Numbered from the stretch's first letter, positions 43,801-58,018 are shown. The stretch: 64,000 bases of DNA from Hermatobates lingyangjiaoensis (GCA_026182355.1 JAPFBL010000366.1:186001-250000); one strand, 5' to 3'. Numbers and translations are program-made. The notes: generated by a model from the sequence alone, not told the origin.

Positions 43801-46800
43801 AATTATTTGCAAATAATAAATTATTTGTGATGTACAAAAATAAGCTTATAAAATGATATGTCCTTCAATCACTATCTGTACTACCTCAGGAATGAAAAGC
43901 TAATAATTATATCCCATTTAGATGTTTACGTTATGCTTAAATGAGACGTTATGTTTTATATACTCAAGAAATTTGACATTAAGTTACTTATAGTAAAGTA
44001 GAGTGTAGGCCACTCCAGATTTTATTCCCTTTTGCGGTAATCACATGTGTAAGTTGTTTTTTATATCATACTAATTTTGGGTAAAATTTTCTCACAGTTT
44101 TATTTTTCTGTAGTTAGCTGTTTAGCGTGAGAGAAAAGTTTTATAAAGTCACAAAATCTACCAAAACGTCTCTTTTCGTGCATGTAATTTCAACAAAAAT
44201 TTGTTCATTACATCCTCTCAAAAGATGCAATCTTTTGTTACAATTTAATACAACAAGCTTTCAGGTTCAATCATAAATCAAATTTTTACATTTTATTACA
44301 AAACATACCTTTTTGATACTTTAAAAGTCTGATATTTTTTAGATTTTCCAGTTAATGCTTCTGTCAGTTTTATAATAATCTCAAAGTTTCAACACTCTTG
44401 AGTGAGTAATTTAAGAAGAAAAGAACAGTTGTATAAAATTACATTTTAACAAAAACAGTGACTTTTCCGTAATGAAATATTGACTAAAAACAATAGCACA
44501 CACTTCTACAATATAGGGTAATTTTTGTGAAAAATGTGAATTTGATCCATCAAGCTGTGAGACCTGTTTGGATACCCAACCACCCATCCACATACATGCA
44601 AGACACATAAAAAAAAAAGGACTCTGGGGACCTCAAAACATGTGAATCCATCAAAATTTCGAGATCAAATTTTTTCATGATTTATTTTTTTATCTGTAGG
44701 AAAGTAAAAAATAGAATGATATTTTTGTGAGTAAATTTTTCGTAATTAGCATTTTTTTTATGAAAAAAATAAATATTTGTGATACTTGTTTTAATAAATT
44801 ATATATATTAGTAGTATAGAAAATATTTGGTTACAGAAACAATTTTTCATTTTAAATATTATCAAGTATGATCTGTGAAGAAATGTTATTCTCTGATATT
44901 TATTAACGAAATTGTTTATTATGCCTCATCGGTCAAAATTGGTCTTAGGTACTAAATATCTTTGGTTGTCTTAAACATACACGTATATTATGATAAATAT
45001 GCATTAGAAGTTAAACTAATTAACCAAAATTAACTAATGGGAAAGTACTGTACTTGATTGTCTCTTCAATGCTGTGCATCAAATTCCGAATGTCAAATTA
45101 ACCCATTTCTTTGATATAATGCAGGGGCTCTTCCCTGGAATGAGTAATATTAACCTAACCTAATCCTAGCAAATCGAACCGGTGCGGATCTATTGTTTAC
45201 AAGTGAAGTTTATCCCTTTGTAAATCTAGTATCATAGTATATGCATATATTGTAGGGTAAAAAGCTAATGAAATGGTCTCCACATATAAGTGATTGCACT
45301 ACGTTAGATGATGCATATATGTATCTTGGAAATCAATAATTGTTGATTTTCTTGTAAAATATCAACTTTAGAAAACGATTTTAGGAACTAGAAGCTCGCT
45401 TTACAAAGATTTTGTAAATGTGTGCGATAAATAATAATAATTAATTTACCAGGTTTATTTTTTGTGTAAAAATTCTAAGTACTTTGTTATTTCTGTAATA
45501 TTTAGTATCTGTGCTTCAAATTTCAAGTTGTTTTGAAATATTGTAGATTATGACTGTGTGCCCAGACAAGAGACTTCTTGAACAGTTCAAAAACAACAAT
45601 CACTCTTTAGAGATTGTTCAGAAAGGCTTGTCTGAATATCTTGAAACCAAGAGACTTGGCTTTCCCAGATTCTACTTTCTTAGTGATGATGAACTTTTGG
45701 AAATCCTGGCTCAAGCAAGAAATCCACTTGCTGTTCAACCCCATCTTAGGAAATGTTTTGAGAATATTAAGAAGGTGAGTTTGTCTTTCTTATATAAAAC
45801 AGAAAAGAAATGTATTATGCCTATATATGTTCCAATACGATTTTTATCCACCGGAATGATATATATATATATATATATATATAAACTAAGGTTTATCGGG
45901 ACTCGGTCAGTTCTTCAGGTTCAAATTAAACTCATTGCCAACGTTTCGGTCTTTATTTAAAACCTTTTTCATAGGCAGAAGTATACATTTTGAAACAGAA
46001 AAACTAAGTATTACATTACAAATTATGTTACTAAGAAAAATAAAATGTGAATTTTAATAACAACTGTAGTCTGAATGAACACGTGACAACTGTTCATTTG
46101 TCACGTGACAGCTGTCACGTGTTCATTCAGACTACAGTTGTTGTTAAAATCCACATTTTTTAGGACTCCCAATGTAGAATCTGTAGAATCACCGATCTAA
46201 CAAAAAGCCGGTAAACGGCTGACGTTATCACCCGCTAGGTGATCGGTTTTAAACAATAAAAAAAAATGAGTACAGTGTGTGAGTGATTGAGAGAACAACA
46301 GTGCTGCCACTCGTTTTCTTGATTAAAAAAAGACTAAGTAGAGAATATTTGAGAAACATTATAACACGACAATACCGAAAAAAATTTTAGGACCACAAAA
46401 CATCCATCAAAACCCAAAATTGATTCCTTTCTTTATTATAATTTTTTTGCAGTTCTTTAATTGGAAGGACAATACTTTTTCAGCCATGATGTAAACAAAA
46501 TATTTTGAAACTCCACCAGTGTTTTCTGCTTCATTTTTTAAAATATTTAATTAAAGAATTAAAGAAGTGAATTAACTTTAATATATAACTATTTAACAAA
46601 TTAAAATTAGTCATTTCAAGTATACTTCTAAGATTCAAATATAAATCATGAAATGGATTTTTTTTTTTTAGTTGACATTTCAAGAGGATTTATGTATCAC
46701 TCATATGTTTTCTGCTGAAGATGAGTGTGTTCTGTTGATTCCCTCCATGTACCCTAAAGGAACTGTAGAGACTTGGCTGTACAGGGTATTCCTTTTATTT

Positions 46801-49800
46801 ACTATGTAAATAGTAAGAACGAAAAGAAATTTCCTAGGTAAATTTCCATATTTTTCTTCTTAGATTTAATTGTAATTTTAAAATATTTGATAGTTTAACT
46901 CTGTGAATTGTAAACATGATTTGCACTTTCCCTAACCTTGTAGCAAACTCCTAAAAGTTTGCTATAACATTTCCTATAACTCATTTCAATATCTACCTTT
47001 TCCCTACAAGAAATTATGCCTCCTTACCTTTCATATTTAATTGACAAGTTTATTATTTTATAAGTTCTTCCTCTTTAGGATTTGTATTCTAGATAAACCT
47101 GAAGAAAAAAAATACTAAGATATTAAAAGCATTAATTTACTTTGAAGGGTTGACGCTAATATATCTCACTTTAGGGAGTAGATCAAGGTGAGAAATTTTG
47201 GGTTGGTTGATTCTGGGTTATTTTATATTTTCGTTCACCCTTTATATTACATACAGAAGGATAAATGTATTTTTTTCGGTTAAAATTTTTATATCGAATT
47301 TTCAAACAGAATTGAAATTTTTTTTTGGCACAATAATTTTAATAATATTTAGACTTGGGTTTTCTTCATGTCATGTCTTCTAGTTAGATTAACTAGAACC
47401 TTATAGTTAATCCAATATTTTAACATTATTTTTAGGATATAGTAATATGAGAGGAGAGAAGTGTTATGATAATGTGTAACTCTTTTTTTTTTTCAAGGAA
47501 ACTTGTCAATTTGATCTAAGATACCAATAAACTTTTTCTCGATGCTCAGTTTTTAGCATTGATTTAGGTTTTCAAACTAATATTGGAATTATTGACAGGT
47601 AGAAGACACGATGAAGAATACAGTTCGAGTGACGATCCATAACTCTCTCATGGAGATAGAGCACACAGAAAGAGGTGTGTGGGTGCTGCGATGGCCTGGT
47701 CAGGTCGTCATTGCAGGCTGTCAGACGTATTGGACGACCCATGTTGAAATGGGTATTATGCAAGACACTCTCGAGGACTACTATCACGTCATGCTAGGAC
47801 ATGTCAGTACCTTACAATTTGTTGGGCTTGATATTTGTTTTACAAATCGAATTCATCCTTTTTTGTAAAGAAGTATATCTATATAATTATAAACAAAATA
47901 AAAGTTTATCAGGACCCTGTCAGTTCTTCAGGTACAAATTTGTAAAATAATTCCTAATGTAATGTATAGTTTTTCTGTTTCAAAATTTTATACAGGGTGT
48001 CCATAAAGTCCGTGTGCACTTTAAAAAATTTATAACTTTATTTATATTTGCGATAGAAATAATCTGTAAAAAATGTTATAAAGTTTCATGTATCTAGTTT
48101 TAAGTATAGTTATTGAATAATTTTTCACCACAAAATTCGTAACAATTTTTAGATAAGTAAAAAATATTTTCTTTTTTTTGTCAGAAGGGGTGGACCATTT
48201 CATTGGCCTCCACGTTCGCCAGATTTGACTCCATTAAATTTTTTTTTTATGGGGACATGTGAAAACAATTGTGTATGCAACCAAACCTAGTTCATTAGAA
48301 GATTTGAAAGCTAGAATAACTAATGTGATTTCAGGCATTACTATAAATCAATTGGCAAATGTTTTTCGTGAACTGCAAAATCGTATTACCCTTTGTATTG
48401 CTAATGATGGAGGGCATGTGGAAACTTAAATAAAATTTCAATAAAAGCTTAAAAAATATAAATTTACTTCTTTCAAATCCATTTTACAGATTATTTCTAT
48501 CGCAAATATAAATAAAGTTATAAATTTTTTAAAGTGCACACGGACTTTATGGACACCCTGTACTTCTTTAGGTTCTCGCACTACCCTATTGTCAAAACTT
48601 CTATTGTAATTTTGTAAGAGTACATTAGTTGACTTGGCTTGACATACCTGTTTGTCTGCCACCAGCTGGACGAGCTCAGGGGTTTGGTGAGAGGGGAGCT
48701 GAAGAGGATTGAACGCCAGGTCCTCTCAGCGCTAATAGTTATCGAAGTGCATGCCAGAGATGTCCTCCACAACTTGGTCCAGCTTAAGGTGCAAAACGTC
48801 AACGAATTTGACTGGATTAGTCAACTCAGGTAGTTTGCTTTTACATAGTTCATTTTATATTATATTTGTCTTTTCAATAAAATGATAAAAATCACAATAT
48901 GAAAATGGAAAAAAGACTAAGACCTTTCAACCGTACCAAGCGGTCTTCGTAAGAGTAAAAAATTAAACAGTTGGGTTTTTGACTCTGACGAACCCCAGTT
49001 GGGTTTTTGACTCATGAAGACCTCTTGTTGTTGAAGGATCTTAGTCTTTTCTTCCCATTCCATATTGTGGTTTGATCATTGATTGTTATTTTACGTGTTC
49101 ATTGTGAAATCTTGCTATATATATAGTGACTTTAGTCACTACTAAGCCAGTTAACAGTCCATTTCTTCTCATGACTACGGATGTTGATATAAAATTGACT
49201 TTTGTAAGTTCCATGTGTCTTCTCTGTATTTATTTGTACAATCATTCAATTTGAATTTTGAGGATATTGGTCAGGTTCGAATAAACTCTTTGATACCAAC
49301 GTTTCCAATTATATTTAGGTATCTTCAGGCCTAGAAAACATTTGTACAATAAGTACTACTATTTCACATTATAAATTTTAATGAAGTATGCATTTATGAT
49401 ATTAAAAACAGTTCCTCATTTACCTTAAAATTACAGATATTAACAATTTGTTTACCTGAGAATTCAAATTGTTTTGTTTTTATTTTCATATTATACTAAC
49501 ACAAATGAAAATAGATTTTACACTTTTGGATAGGTCAAAAGTGACTGTTAGATAACAAAAATATATAAAAATATGTTTGTGCATAATGTAATAAATGTTG
49601 GGTAATTTTGCTCTGTTTGATTTGACTATTGTTTATGGATTTAAGCCTTACTTTTTTCAACGATTGTCTCACACAATACGACTTGTTGCTAGATACTACT
49701 GGGTTGGGGACGATCTCAAAGTAAGAGCAGTCAACGCTGAGTTCCAGTATGGCTACGAATATTTGGGCAACAGTGGACGGCTGGTTATAACGCCACTTAC

Positions 49801-52800
49801 AGATCGTTGCTATCTGACATTGACTGGTGCTCTTCATCTTAAATTTGGTGGAGCTCCTGCTGGTCCTGCAGGAACAGGCAAAACAGAAACAACGAAGGTA
49901 GTTATTCCCTGTAATCTTGATTGTATAATCCTACAATTTATGAAAGTCATCAATATTGTATTTTTATCAGGTATCTACTTCTTTAATAGATGTATATTTT
50001 TTTCCATTTATTTTGCATGCACCATATATAATATTATATAAAAGATTTCACATAAACACGTGAAATAACAATCAATGAGCAAACCACAATAAGAAATGGG
50101 AAAACAAGACTAAGATCTTTCAACCGTAACAAGCGGTCTTCGTCAGAGTCAAAAACCCAACTGATCAGTTGGTTTTTGACTCTGACGAAGACCGCTTGTT
50201 ACGGTTGAAAGATCTTAGTCTTGTTTTCCCATTTCTTATTGTGGTTTGATCATTGATATAATATTATATGCTTTCGAACCTTAGTTTTAACATTAAAATA
50301 CATTACAGTACGATTACATTAAGCTTTTCATTACATAATGAAATTTTAATGAAACATTTAGATACACATTATAAAATTTTTGGAAAGTCTATAAGGTTTA
50401 TGAATTATTTAAAATTTCGAAATAGATCACTGTTTGCACTATCATATTCTTTGCTGGAGGCCAACCACATCCAGTTGTTATTGTAAATGTCATAAATGGT
50501 TGAAGCTCTTGGTCAAAAATTGGGCAGCTGAACAGTATATGATCCCAAGTCTGTGGTGATAGACTATCACAAGAACACCTGTCACTGTCAATAATATGGA
50601 ACCTACTGAGGTAAGATTTAGTCCCACCATGGCCTGTGAGGGCTAATACTCGTAGATGTATATAATTAATTAATTGATTAATAGGTATATAATCTTTAAT
50701 TAATAGATTGAATATTTTTAAATTTAATTAGCAGTGATGATGGAATTACGATTATAATGGAGTTTCATTCGGATGCTTTGCTGCTATGTATGTTCCTGAA
50801 TTACTTTACCAGTTAACGAGTTTATCTATTTCCAGGATTTAGGCGAAAGCATTTGCTATCCAGTGCGTGGTTTTCAATTGCTCTGATCAACTAGATTTCA
50901 TGGCCATGGGCAAGTTCTTCAAAGGTTTAGCCAGGCAAGTGATTAACATTTGTCTATTTTTTTGTATAAAAGAGAAGTATTGTTTACATTCAATAGTTGA
51001 TTTAATCGTTGTAACTTATCCTCTATAATTTATAAAACATAACAACTCCTACTCCTATTTGTACCATGGACCCTGATATGACTATTCTTTTTTCCTCGTC
51101 GACCCCCTTTGACCTTCCATGGACCCCGGGGGTCTATTGGTTGACCACCTTGAGAACTGCGTGAAGGTTAAATGTTAATGAAATGAGAGGTTAATTCATC
51201 TCTCAATGTAAATTAATATTTTTCAAATATTTAGTTATTTGTTTTATTTTGTAAAAGTTTAATTATTTTTTTTTTAAAGTTGAACTTATTTGACAACTAG
51301 TGAATTCTATCGCCCTTTCTTCACCGAGACATTCCGATAACTATAAATTACTTAAGTTATCTATAAACGTCATAATATAAATATTTATAATATAAATGTT
51401 TGTAACAGTTGGAAGCAGTCCTTCATTTAAACATATATTGTTAAATAACGCCCCTATATTTGGCTTGTATCTGTTTCTTACACAATTTCTCCAGTTTCCG
51501 GAATCCTTCCTCGTCTCTTCATTAAAACTATAAAGCTTATCACCAATATTGCTAGTCGACATGTTTCGAATGTACCACATTCATCATCAGGACAATAATG
51601 AGAATAATAGTAGGATTGTTAGTTTAAAATTTTGTATGATTGTAGGAAAATCAGTTTAAACTGACAATCCTACTATTATTATCATTATTGTCCTGATGAT
51701 GAATGTGGTACATTCGAAACATGTCGACTAGCAATATTGGTGATAAGCTTTATAGTTTTAATGAAGAGACGAGGAAGGAATTCCGGAAACTGGAGAAATT
51801 GTGTTAGAAAAATATAAATATTTATAAATATCTATAAATAAATATAATGTTTCTCCATTTCTACTAATAATTTTAACAATTGAGATTCACTTGAAATGTT
51901 GTTAGGTACTGTAAAATACAGGAATCACAAAAATACACATGGATCATTATTTTAAATAAAACCTTTCAATTAAGTTCAAAGATACATTAAATATCTTTTA
52001 ATTGTATAAGAAACTGAAAATTAAATGTAGTTAATTATTAATTATGGCTTTTTTATATCATTTTTACGGAAATGCCAAAAATATTTCGAATATAAGAAAC
52101 TTTTTTTTACATGTTTAGTAAATTGTCAATATTTTTTTATATATGTATTGTTATTTTGTGGTTACACCGGAAAAATCCTAACTGAATAAAGTAGACAGCG
52201 AAATTAAAGACAGTTTGTTTTTTTTTTGCAGTTCTGGTGCCTGGGCCTGTTTTGACGAGTTTAACAGAATAGACATCGAAGTGCTTTCTGTAATAGCTCA
52301 GCAAATAACAACAATTCAAAAAGCTCAAATGGCTCGATCGGAAAGGTATAATATTCAATAATTAATAAAACATTTTATTTGAAACAACTTGACCATATAA
52401 TAGTCAAAGTTGTTAAAATACCTTAATAGCTTTATATCATGAGATTGAAGCTATTCAATTCATGAATTATTTTTATATTAAAATTTATTATACGCTTCTA
52501 TTACTTGTCAAACATTTATTTGCTCTAATCATGTAAATATTATGCAATGCATGCAATATGAAAATAGAATATGGGGGAAAATGTTTACTTTATCCTAGTA
52601 GGGATATCTATGGTGGGACAAAAATAGATCTAAATTGTTCATAATGATTCAAATTCAAAGGGCCTCGGATAATGTAGTAATAATTAATTTTCACACTGTG
52701 ATGTTATATATGAATCTGTTTACCCTATTACTTATTGGCAACAAGAATCAATAAATATTTTTGAAAAATTGTTGATATATATTTTTGTGAATTTATTTTT

Positions 52801-55800
52801 ATATAGATATTTTGTATGAACTGATGCAATATAGTGCTTTTATCTTAAATTATAAAATACGTTTGTTTAGGTTTATGTTTGAGGGAACAGATCTACAGTT
52901 AAAAGCTTCTACATCAGTGTTCATCACGATGAACCCTGGATATGCAGGCAGAACTGAATTGCCTGACAACCTAAAGGCTCTCTTTAGACCTGTTGCCATG
53001 ATGGTGCCAGATTATACTCTTATTGCAGAAATATCACTTTTCTCTTTTGGATTTTCCGATGCAAAAAATCTAGCGGGAAAAATAACAACTACATTTAAAT
53101 TAAGTTCTGAACAACTGAGTTCTCAGGTAACCTTTTTTATATTAGTAAAATTAATGTTTGTTACATTATAACTGGTATCAAGACTCAATAGATTTCATTT
53201 TTATTTTTTAGGACCACTACGACTTTGGTATGAGGGCAGTAAAAACTGTAATCACTGTAGCTGGTAATCTGAAAAGAGAAAATCCTCACATGCAGGAACC
53301 TCAGATCATTTGGCGAGCTCTAAAAGATGTCAATGTACCCAAGTTCCTTGTGAATGATCTCAAACTATTCAGTGGTAAAACTATCCATTAAAGTAAACAT
53401 TTCTTTGAAATAATTGTTTTGGGTAAACTAAAACACTACCACCGAATAAGGTCAATCAAGATTTTTTTTTGAGAGAGACTACACTCCGTGTCCGTGACCC
53501 ATTGGGTCTGCGTTCGTATTTTCTTCATTTTATTTTTTCAGTAAGGTAAATTGCCAATTTGTAAGATAAATTCATTTAATTTAGTGTCTATTTTAATGTC
53601 TAAAATGTAACACTGTGTAAAATTAAGCCTACGTTTTTGATCTGTTTATAATAATTAATTTTAAAAATGAATTTAAAATAAGAATTGAACTTTTTCAAAG
53701 TAAAATTTTTTTTTGCGCAGTTATTCTGAAATGATCTGATGACAGTGTGGTAGGCAATTATTCATAGAATTAATTCTCTAGCTTTATATTTGATCTACAC
53801 TTTTACCAATATTATACATATTAATTAAAATGGTGTTTAATATTACTATTTTTTTTTGTTGTCTCCTTTGTTTAATTGAGGCTGTATGCTGTATTTCTGT
53901 GTGTCCTCGTATTATTATTCTGTATATGAAGAACTTCATCACGTATTACTTTATACAGACTTGTTTATTTATTCGCTTCATTGATCTAATTCTGAATTTT
54001 TGTTGACTCAAAAATAACTTAGTTATAATTGTCAATGTGTTTTTTTTATTGAAGGAATCGTATCAGATCTGTTCCCTCGTTTGGTAGAAGACCCAATAGA
54101 TTATGGACGACTAGAATGGAGTATCAGGGAGTCTATAAAAAATAACGGATTGGAAGATGTTGACGGTATATTGCTCAGATCATTGACTAAATTCAAACAG
54201 GTCACATTTTGTCATATATAACTAACTTTTTATTCTTAACAGGCTATGTTGCTAAAGTGATTCAGCTCTACGAGACGACAGTTGTCAGGCATGGTTTAAT
54301 GATTGTTGGACCTACTGGATCAGGCAAAACCAAAGTAAACTTTTTTAACAAAATTCATTATATTTATAATGGGAAAATTAAAGAACAGGATCCATACAAC
54401 AGCTTTTTTTGAGAAAAAAAATCTTCCTTTAGAATATTCATTTTTTTAAAATTTAATTGAATTAATTAATAAAAAGGGGTCAGGCTAGCTCAGTGGTTAC
54501 GTGCTCGTCTCTGAACTGATGGGACCGGGGTTCGATCCCCACCTGGCCCTCGATTTATTCACGCGGGGGGTGAATAAATCTGAGTACGTCGTCCCTCGGA
54601 GAAGGACGTTAAACTGTCGGTCCCGAGCCTGTACGTTGTCAGGTACTCGTTAAAGATCCCTACTCTAAATACACTTGAGTTAGGCAAAATTTAGGACTCC
54701 CACTGTAGAATCAATCTTCATTGTGTGGTATCAAAAAGGGCCAATGCTCGGCCTTAGTGTGTTCCCTTGTGGGACTGCCACCGCAACCTAACCTAACCTA
54801 ATTACTAAAAGAGACAATAAAATTAGTTGAAGAAACCATTGAAATTGAAAGTTTCTAAGGTTGCCTGTGAAGATGGTAAAAAAAAGGAGTGTTCCAAACC
54901 TGTTATTTTTCCTTCCTTTGTATTGAAACTGGTTCTTTAATTTTTCCATTATAATTAAATACACTTTTTACTGTACAACAACTTAACAATAATGAGGTTC
55001 TAGTAACAAGATGGGGAATTGATTGAGGAGGCAAACTCATTTTGAAAACTGTGCAAATATGATACAAGTCAGATGATTCTACATTGGCTATCCTAAATTT
55101 CGTATGACTAATATTTATTTATAGTAGTTTGACTTTATGTCTCTCCTAGTTTTGTCTTCCAAAAGATTTTTTAAATCCATCTTGATAAAATCTATTGAAT
55201 TTGTCAAATGCAAACTTCTAACTTTCGGCATGAAAAAAAAAAAGAATGCTAACCATTAAACCTCATTCGAATCTACATTTTGTACTTAAAGTTTTCTTAA
55301 TTGCTTAATTTAGATATACATTTCAAGCAGTTACATTATATTTTAATTTGCATCATTTTAATCGTAAAGGATTTCCTAGAACTATATAACAGTTCTAACT
55401 AAAATGCAGAAATCTAGATTAAAGATGAACTACTGATTACTATAAAAATAATTTACCACAAATGGTGATGAAAATGGTCTTTTTGCTAAAAAAAAAAATT
55501 TAAAGCATTTAGTCTAAGGTTTCAGTTGAATTAATAAAACAAGTACAAATATTCCTCGTTTAACGACAACTTGGAATAACAACGGGCCTTCCAACTGGCC
55601 CAAACCGAATGTTTGTCATAATTCTTTTGGAGTTACGACGACGCAAGCGAGATGTCGGTATGCATACGATAAGACAAGCTTTTCAGACCCTAGTTTTATA
55701 CCTTCTTCCAGCATCCGGTTGCATCGTTTATTCAACTCTCCTGCCACATTAGTTGTATATTGTATCCCATCGTGATGACTTGTCTACTTTGGATTATAAA

Positions 55801-57984
55801 TTGTTTTACCTTTTCTTTAATCTGTAAAAACAGGTTAATAAAACAATACAAGTGATTTTAAGACTGTATTTTTTGGGGCCAGGCTAGCTCAGTGGTTACG
55901 TGCTCGCCTCTGAACTGATAGGACCTGGGTTCGATCCTCACCTGGCCCTCGATTTATTCACGCGGGAGGTGAATAAATCTGAGCGCGTCGTCCCTCGGAG
56001 AAGGACGTTAAACCGTCGGTCCCGAGCCTGAACGATGTCAGGTACTCGTTAAAGATCCCTACTCTAAATACATTTGAGTTAGGCAAAATTTAGTACTCTC
56101 ACTGTAGAATCAATCTTCATTGTGTGGTAAAGGGCCAATGCTCGGCCTACGTGTGTTCCCTTGTGGAACTGCCACTGCAACCTAACCTAACCTAACCTAA
56201 GACTGTATTTAAATTAAAACAATAAAGCTATAAGAAAATACAATACAGTATATAGTTGAATAGTGTCTCCAAGTTACGGAATTGTTCAGTACCGTATTAC
56301 TGTTCAGTCCAGTACAACCTAATGTAGCCTAAGTTTTTAAAATCTTGAAATTAATGAGTAATACAATAAACAAAACTGAAATTGATTGATTGATTCAATG
56401 AAAAGAGAAAAAAAGATGTTGGGTATGCTAACTATGAGTTTCTTGTCTGATATATATATACACATTTGTTTTACGACGGCTTCATTGGTCCGCATTACCG
56501 TCCTTAAACACGGAGTACTTGTAGTTTTATTGTGACATGTATAGTGAAACATCTCATATCGAAAAAAATTGTTTAGTTCTAAATAACGTCACCCTCAACG
56601 TCATAACGGAAATATTTTCTTGGCCACTGACCCTGCGAATAATACTCAGTGTAGGTGAAGGGACAACAGTTCTAAGGGGTCACTCCTGTATAATGGATAA
56701 AAATTGCGTTCCCTTAGGCTTTTGATCTAAAATTAAACTTATAAGTACCTTGAAATACAAGTTTAATTTGCTATAGATCTGATCTTATAACTCAGTTTTC
56801 AATTTTTCCGATATACATGACTGAAAATTAATTAACCTCTTTCAATTCCCAAAAACAACCACAATACCTAAAAATACATGCAAAATGTGAATTTTTAATT
56901 TATAAAAACGTACACAATCGTATTATAGTAAATGTATATATTAGATCTTAATAACTAATTCAGAACAGCGTTTTATTGCCAGTTTTTTCGTGGACAAAAA
57001 ATTAACAAATGCAGTCATTAGCATGACCCAACAAAAAAAAAAAGAAAAAAAAGCAAAACCCTAAATTTTACTTACTGTAATCGGAAAATATTTATTAATT
57101 GAATTTTTAATACACTTATGTTATGATCATATCTGGAGTTTTTGCTTGTGAGTGTAGTCATAAGAGCTTACTTTTCACCTTGATTATCAAAATAGAAGGT
57201 ATGTAATTCTATTTTACAAATTTAAAACATTTTTTTTATTTATGATTGACATTTAAAATGTAAGCAATGTTTAATAAAGGGGTTCTTACTGGTGTTTTAG
57301 TGTTATGAAGTTCTAAAGGAAGCTATGACTAAACTCAAAGGAGAACCTTCTCCTAGTGGTTCACCTTTTGAAGCGGTGTGGACGTACGTTCTTAATCCTA
57401 AGTCTATTACTATGGGACAACTCTATGGCGAGTTTGATTTGCAAACACATGAATGGTAATCATGCAGTACTTTTAAGAAACTTAACTCTTAACAGTAGAT
57501 TATAATGTCTATAGTAATCTTAACGGTGTCAATAAAATAACTTGCATTAAGGCAGAGGATCTCAACTTGGTCTTCAAGTAACCCTAGAGTTTTCAAAATT
57601 TATGAGTTTTCAAAAAGAGGGTTTACTAGTAAAAATATAAAAATATATGAATCTGAGCAGCCATGGTGTGCATCAAGTGGTCCAATAAAAATTATATATA
57701 TATATATACATTCACTGATAAAACGAAATACGATCCAAACTGGACACAATACGAGTTCGAGATTAACAAAGAGCAACACACAAAGTAGGGAAACACACTT
57801 ACAGACTCAAATTTTCGGGTAATCCGTCTTCAGAAGAAAAGAGAATGGGAGACCAAGCACGTTGTAGACGCAACGTGCTTGGTCTCCCATTCTCTTTTCT
57901 CCTGAAGACGGATTACCCGAAAATTTGAGTCTGTAAGTGTGTTTCCCTACTTGGTGTGTTGCACTTTGTTAATCTCGAACTCGT

Positions 57985-58018
<34 letters not shown>

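Larger units (their letters stand above)
50040..50257. mobile_element. Foldback element, family A, best preserved, 12-bp target duplication
   Basis: ATAATATTATAT at 50028-50039 and 50258-50269. Left extension AAAGATTTCACATAAACACG - TGAAATAAC; then arms of about 95 bp meeting at CCAACTGATCAGTTGG (centre 50164/50165) with only one or two mismatches. Each arm encodes a complete hammerhead core, minus 50108-50150 and plus 50178-50220. 218 bp, no ORF. Looks recent. Confidence 0.95.
51390..51810. mobile_element. Foldback element, family C, 16-bp target duplication
   Basis: AATATAAATATTTATA at 51374-51389 and 51811-51826. Left extension 51390-51475 on the minus strand encodes [16 protein letters not shown], like the C-terminal tail of Penelope-type ORFs (a tail shared with 59700-59745). 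Arms of about 150 bp (51476-51627 / 51658-51808) with two full hammerheads facing away from each other. Confidence 0.93.

Noticed and set aside
54476..54560. tRNA gene call from box A and box B
   Set aside because: No cloverleaf closes and the sequence recurs with a SINE body and tail, so these are SINE promoters.
56181..56200. (CCTAA)n as an interstitial telomere array
   Set aside because: Only four units, always at the SINE 3' end.
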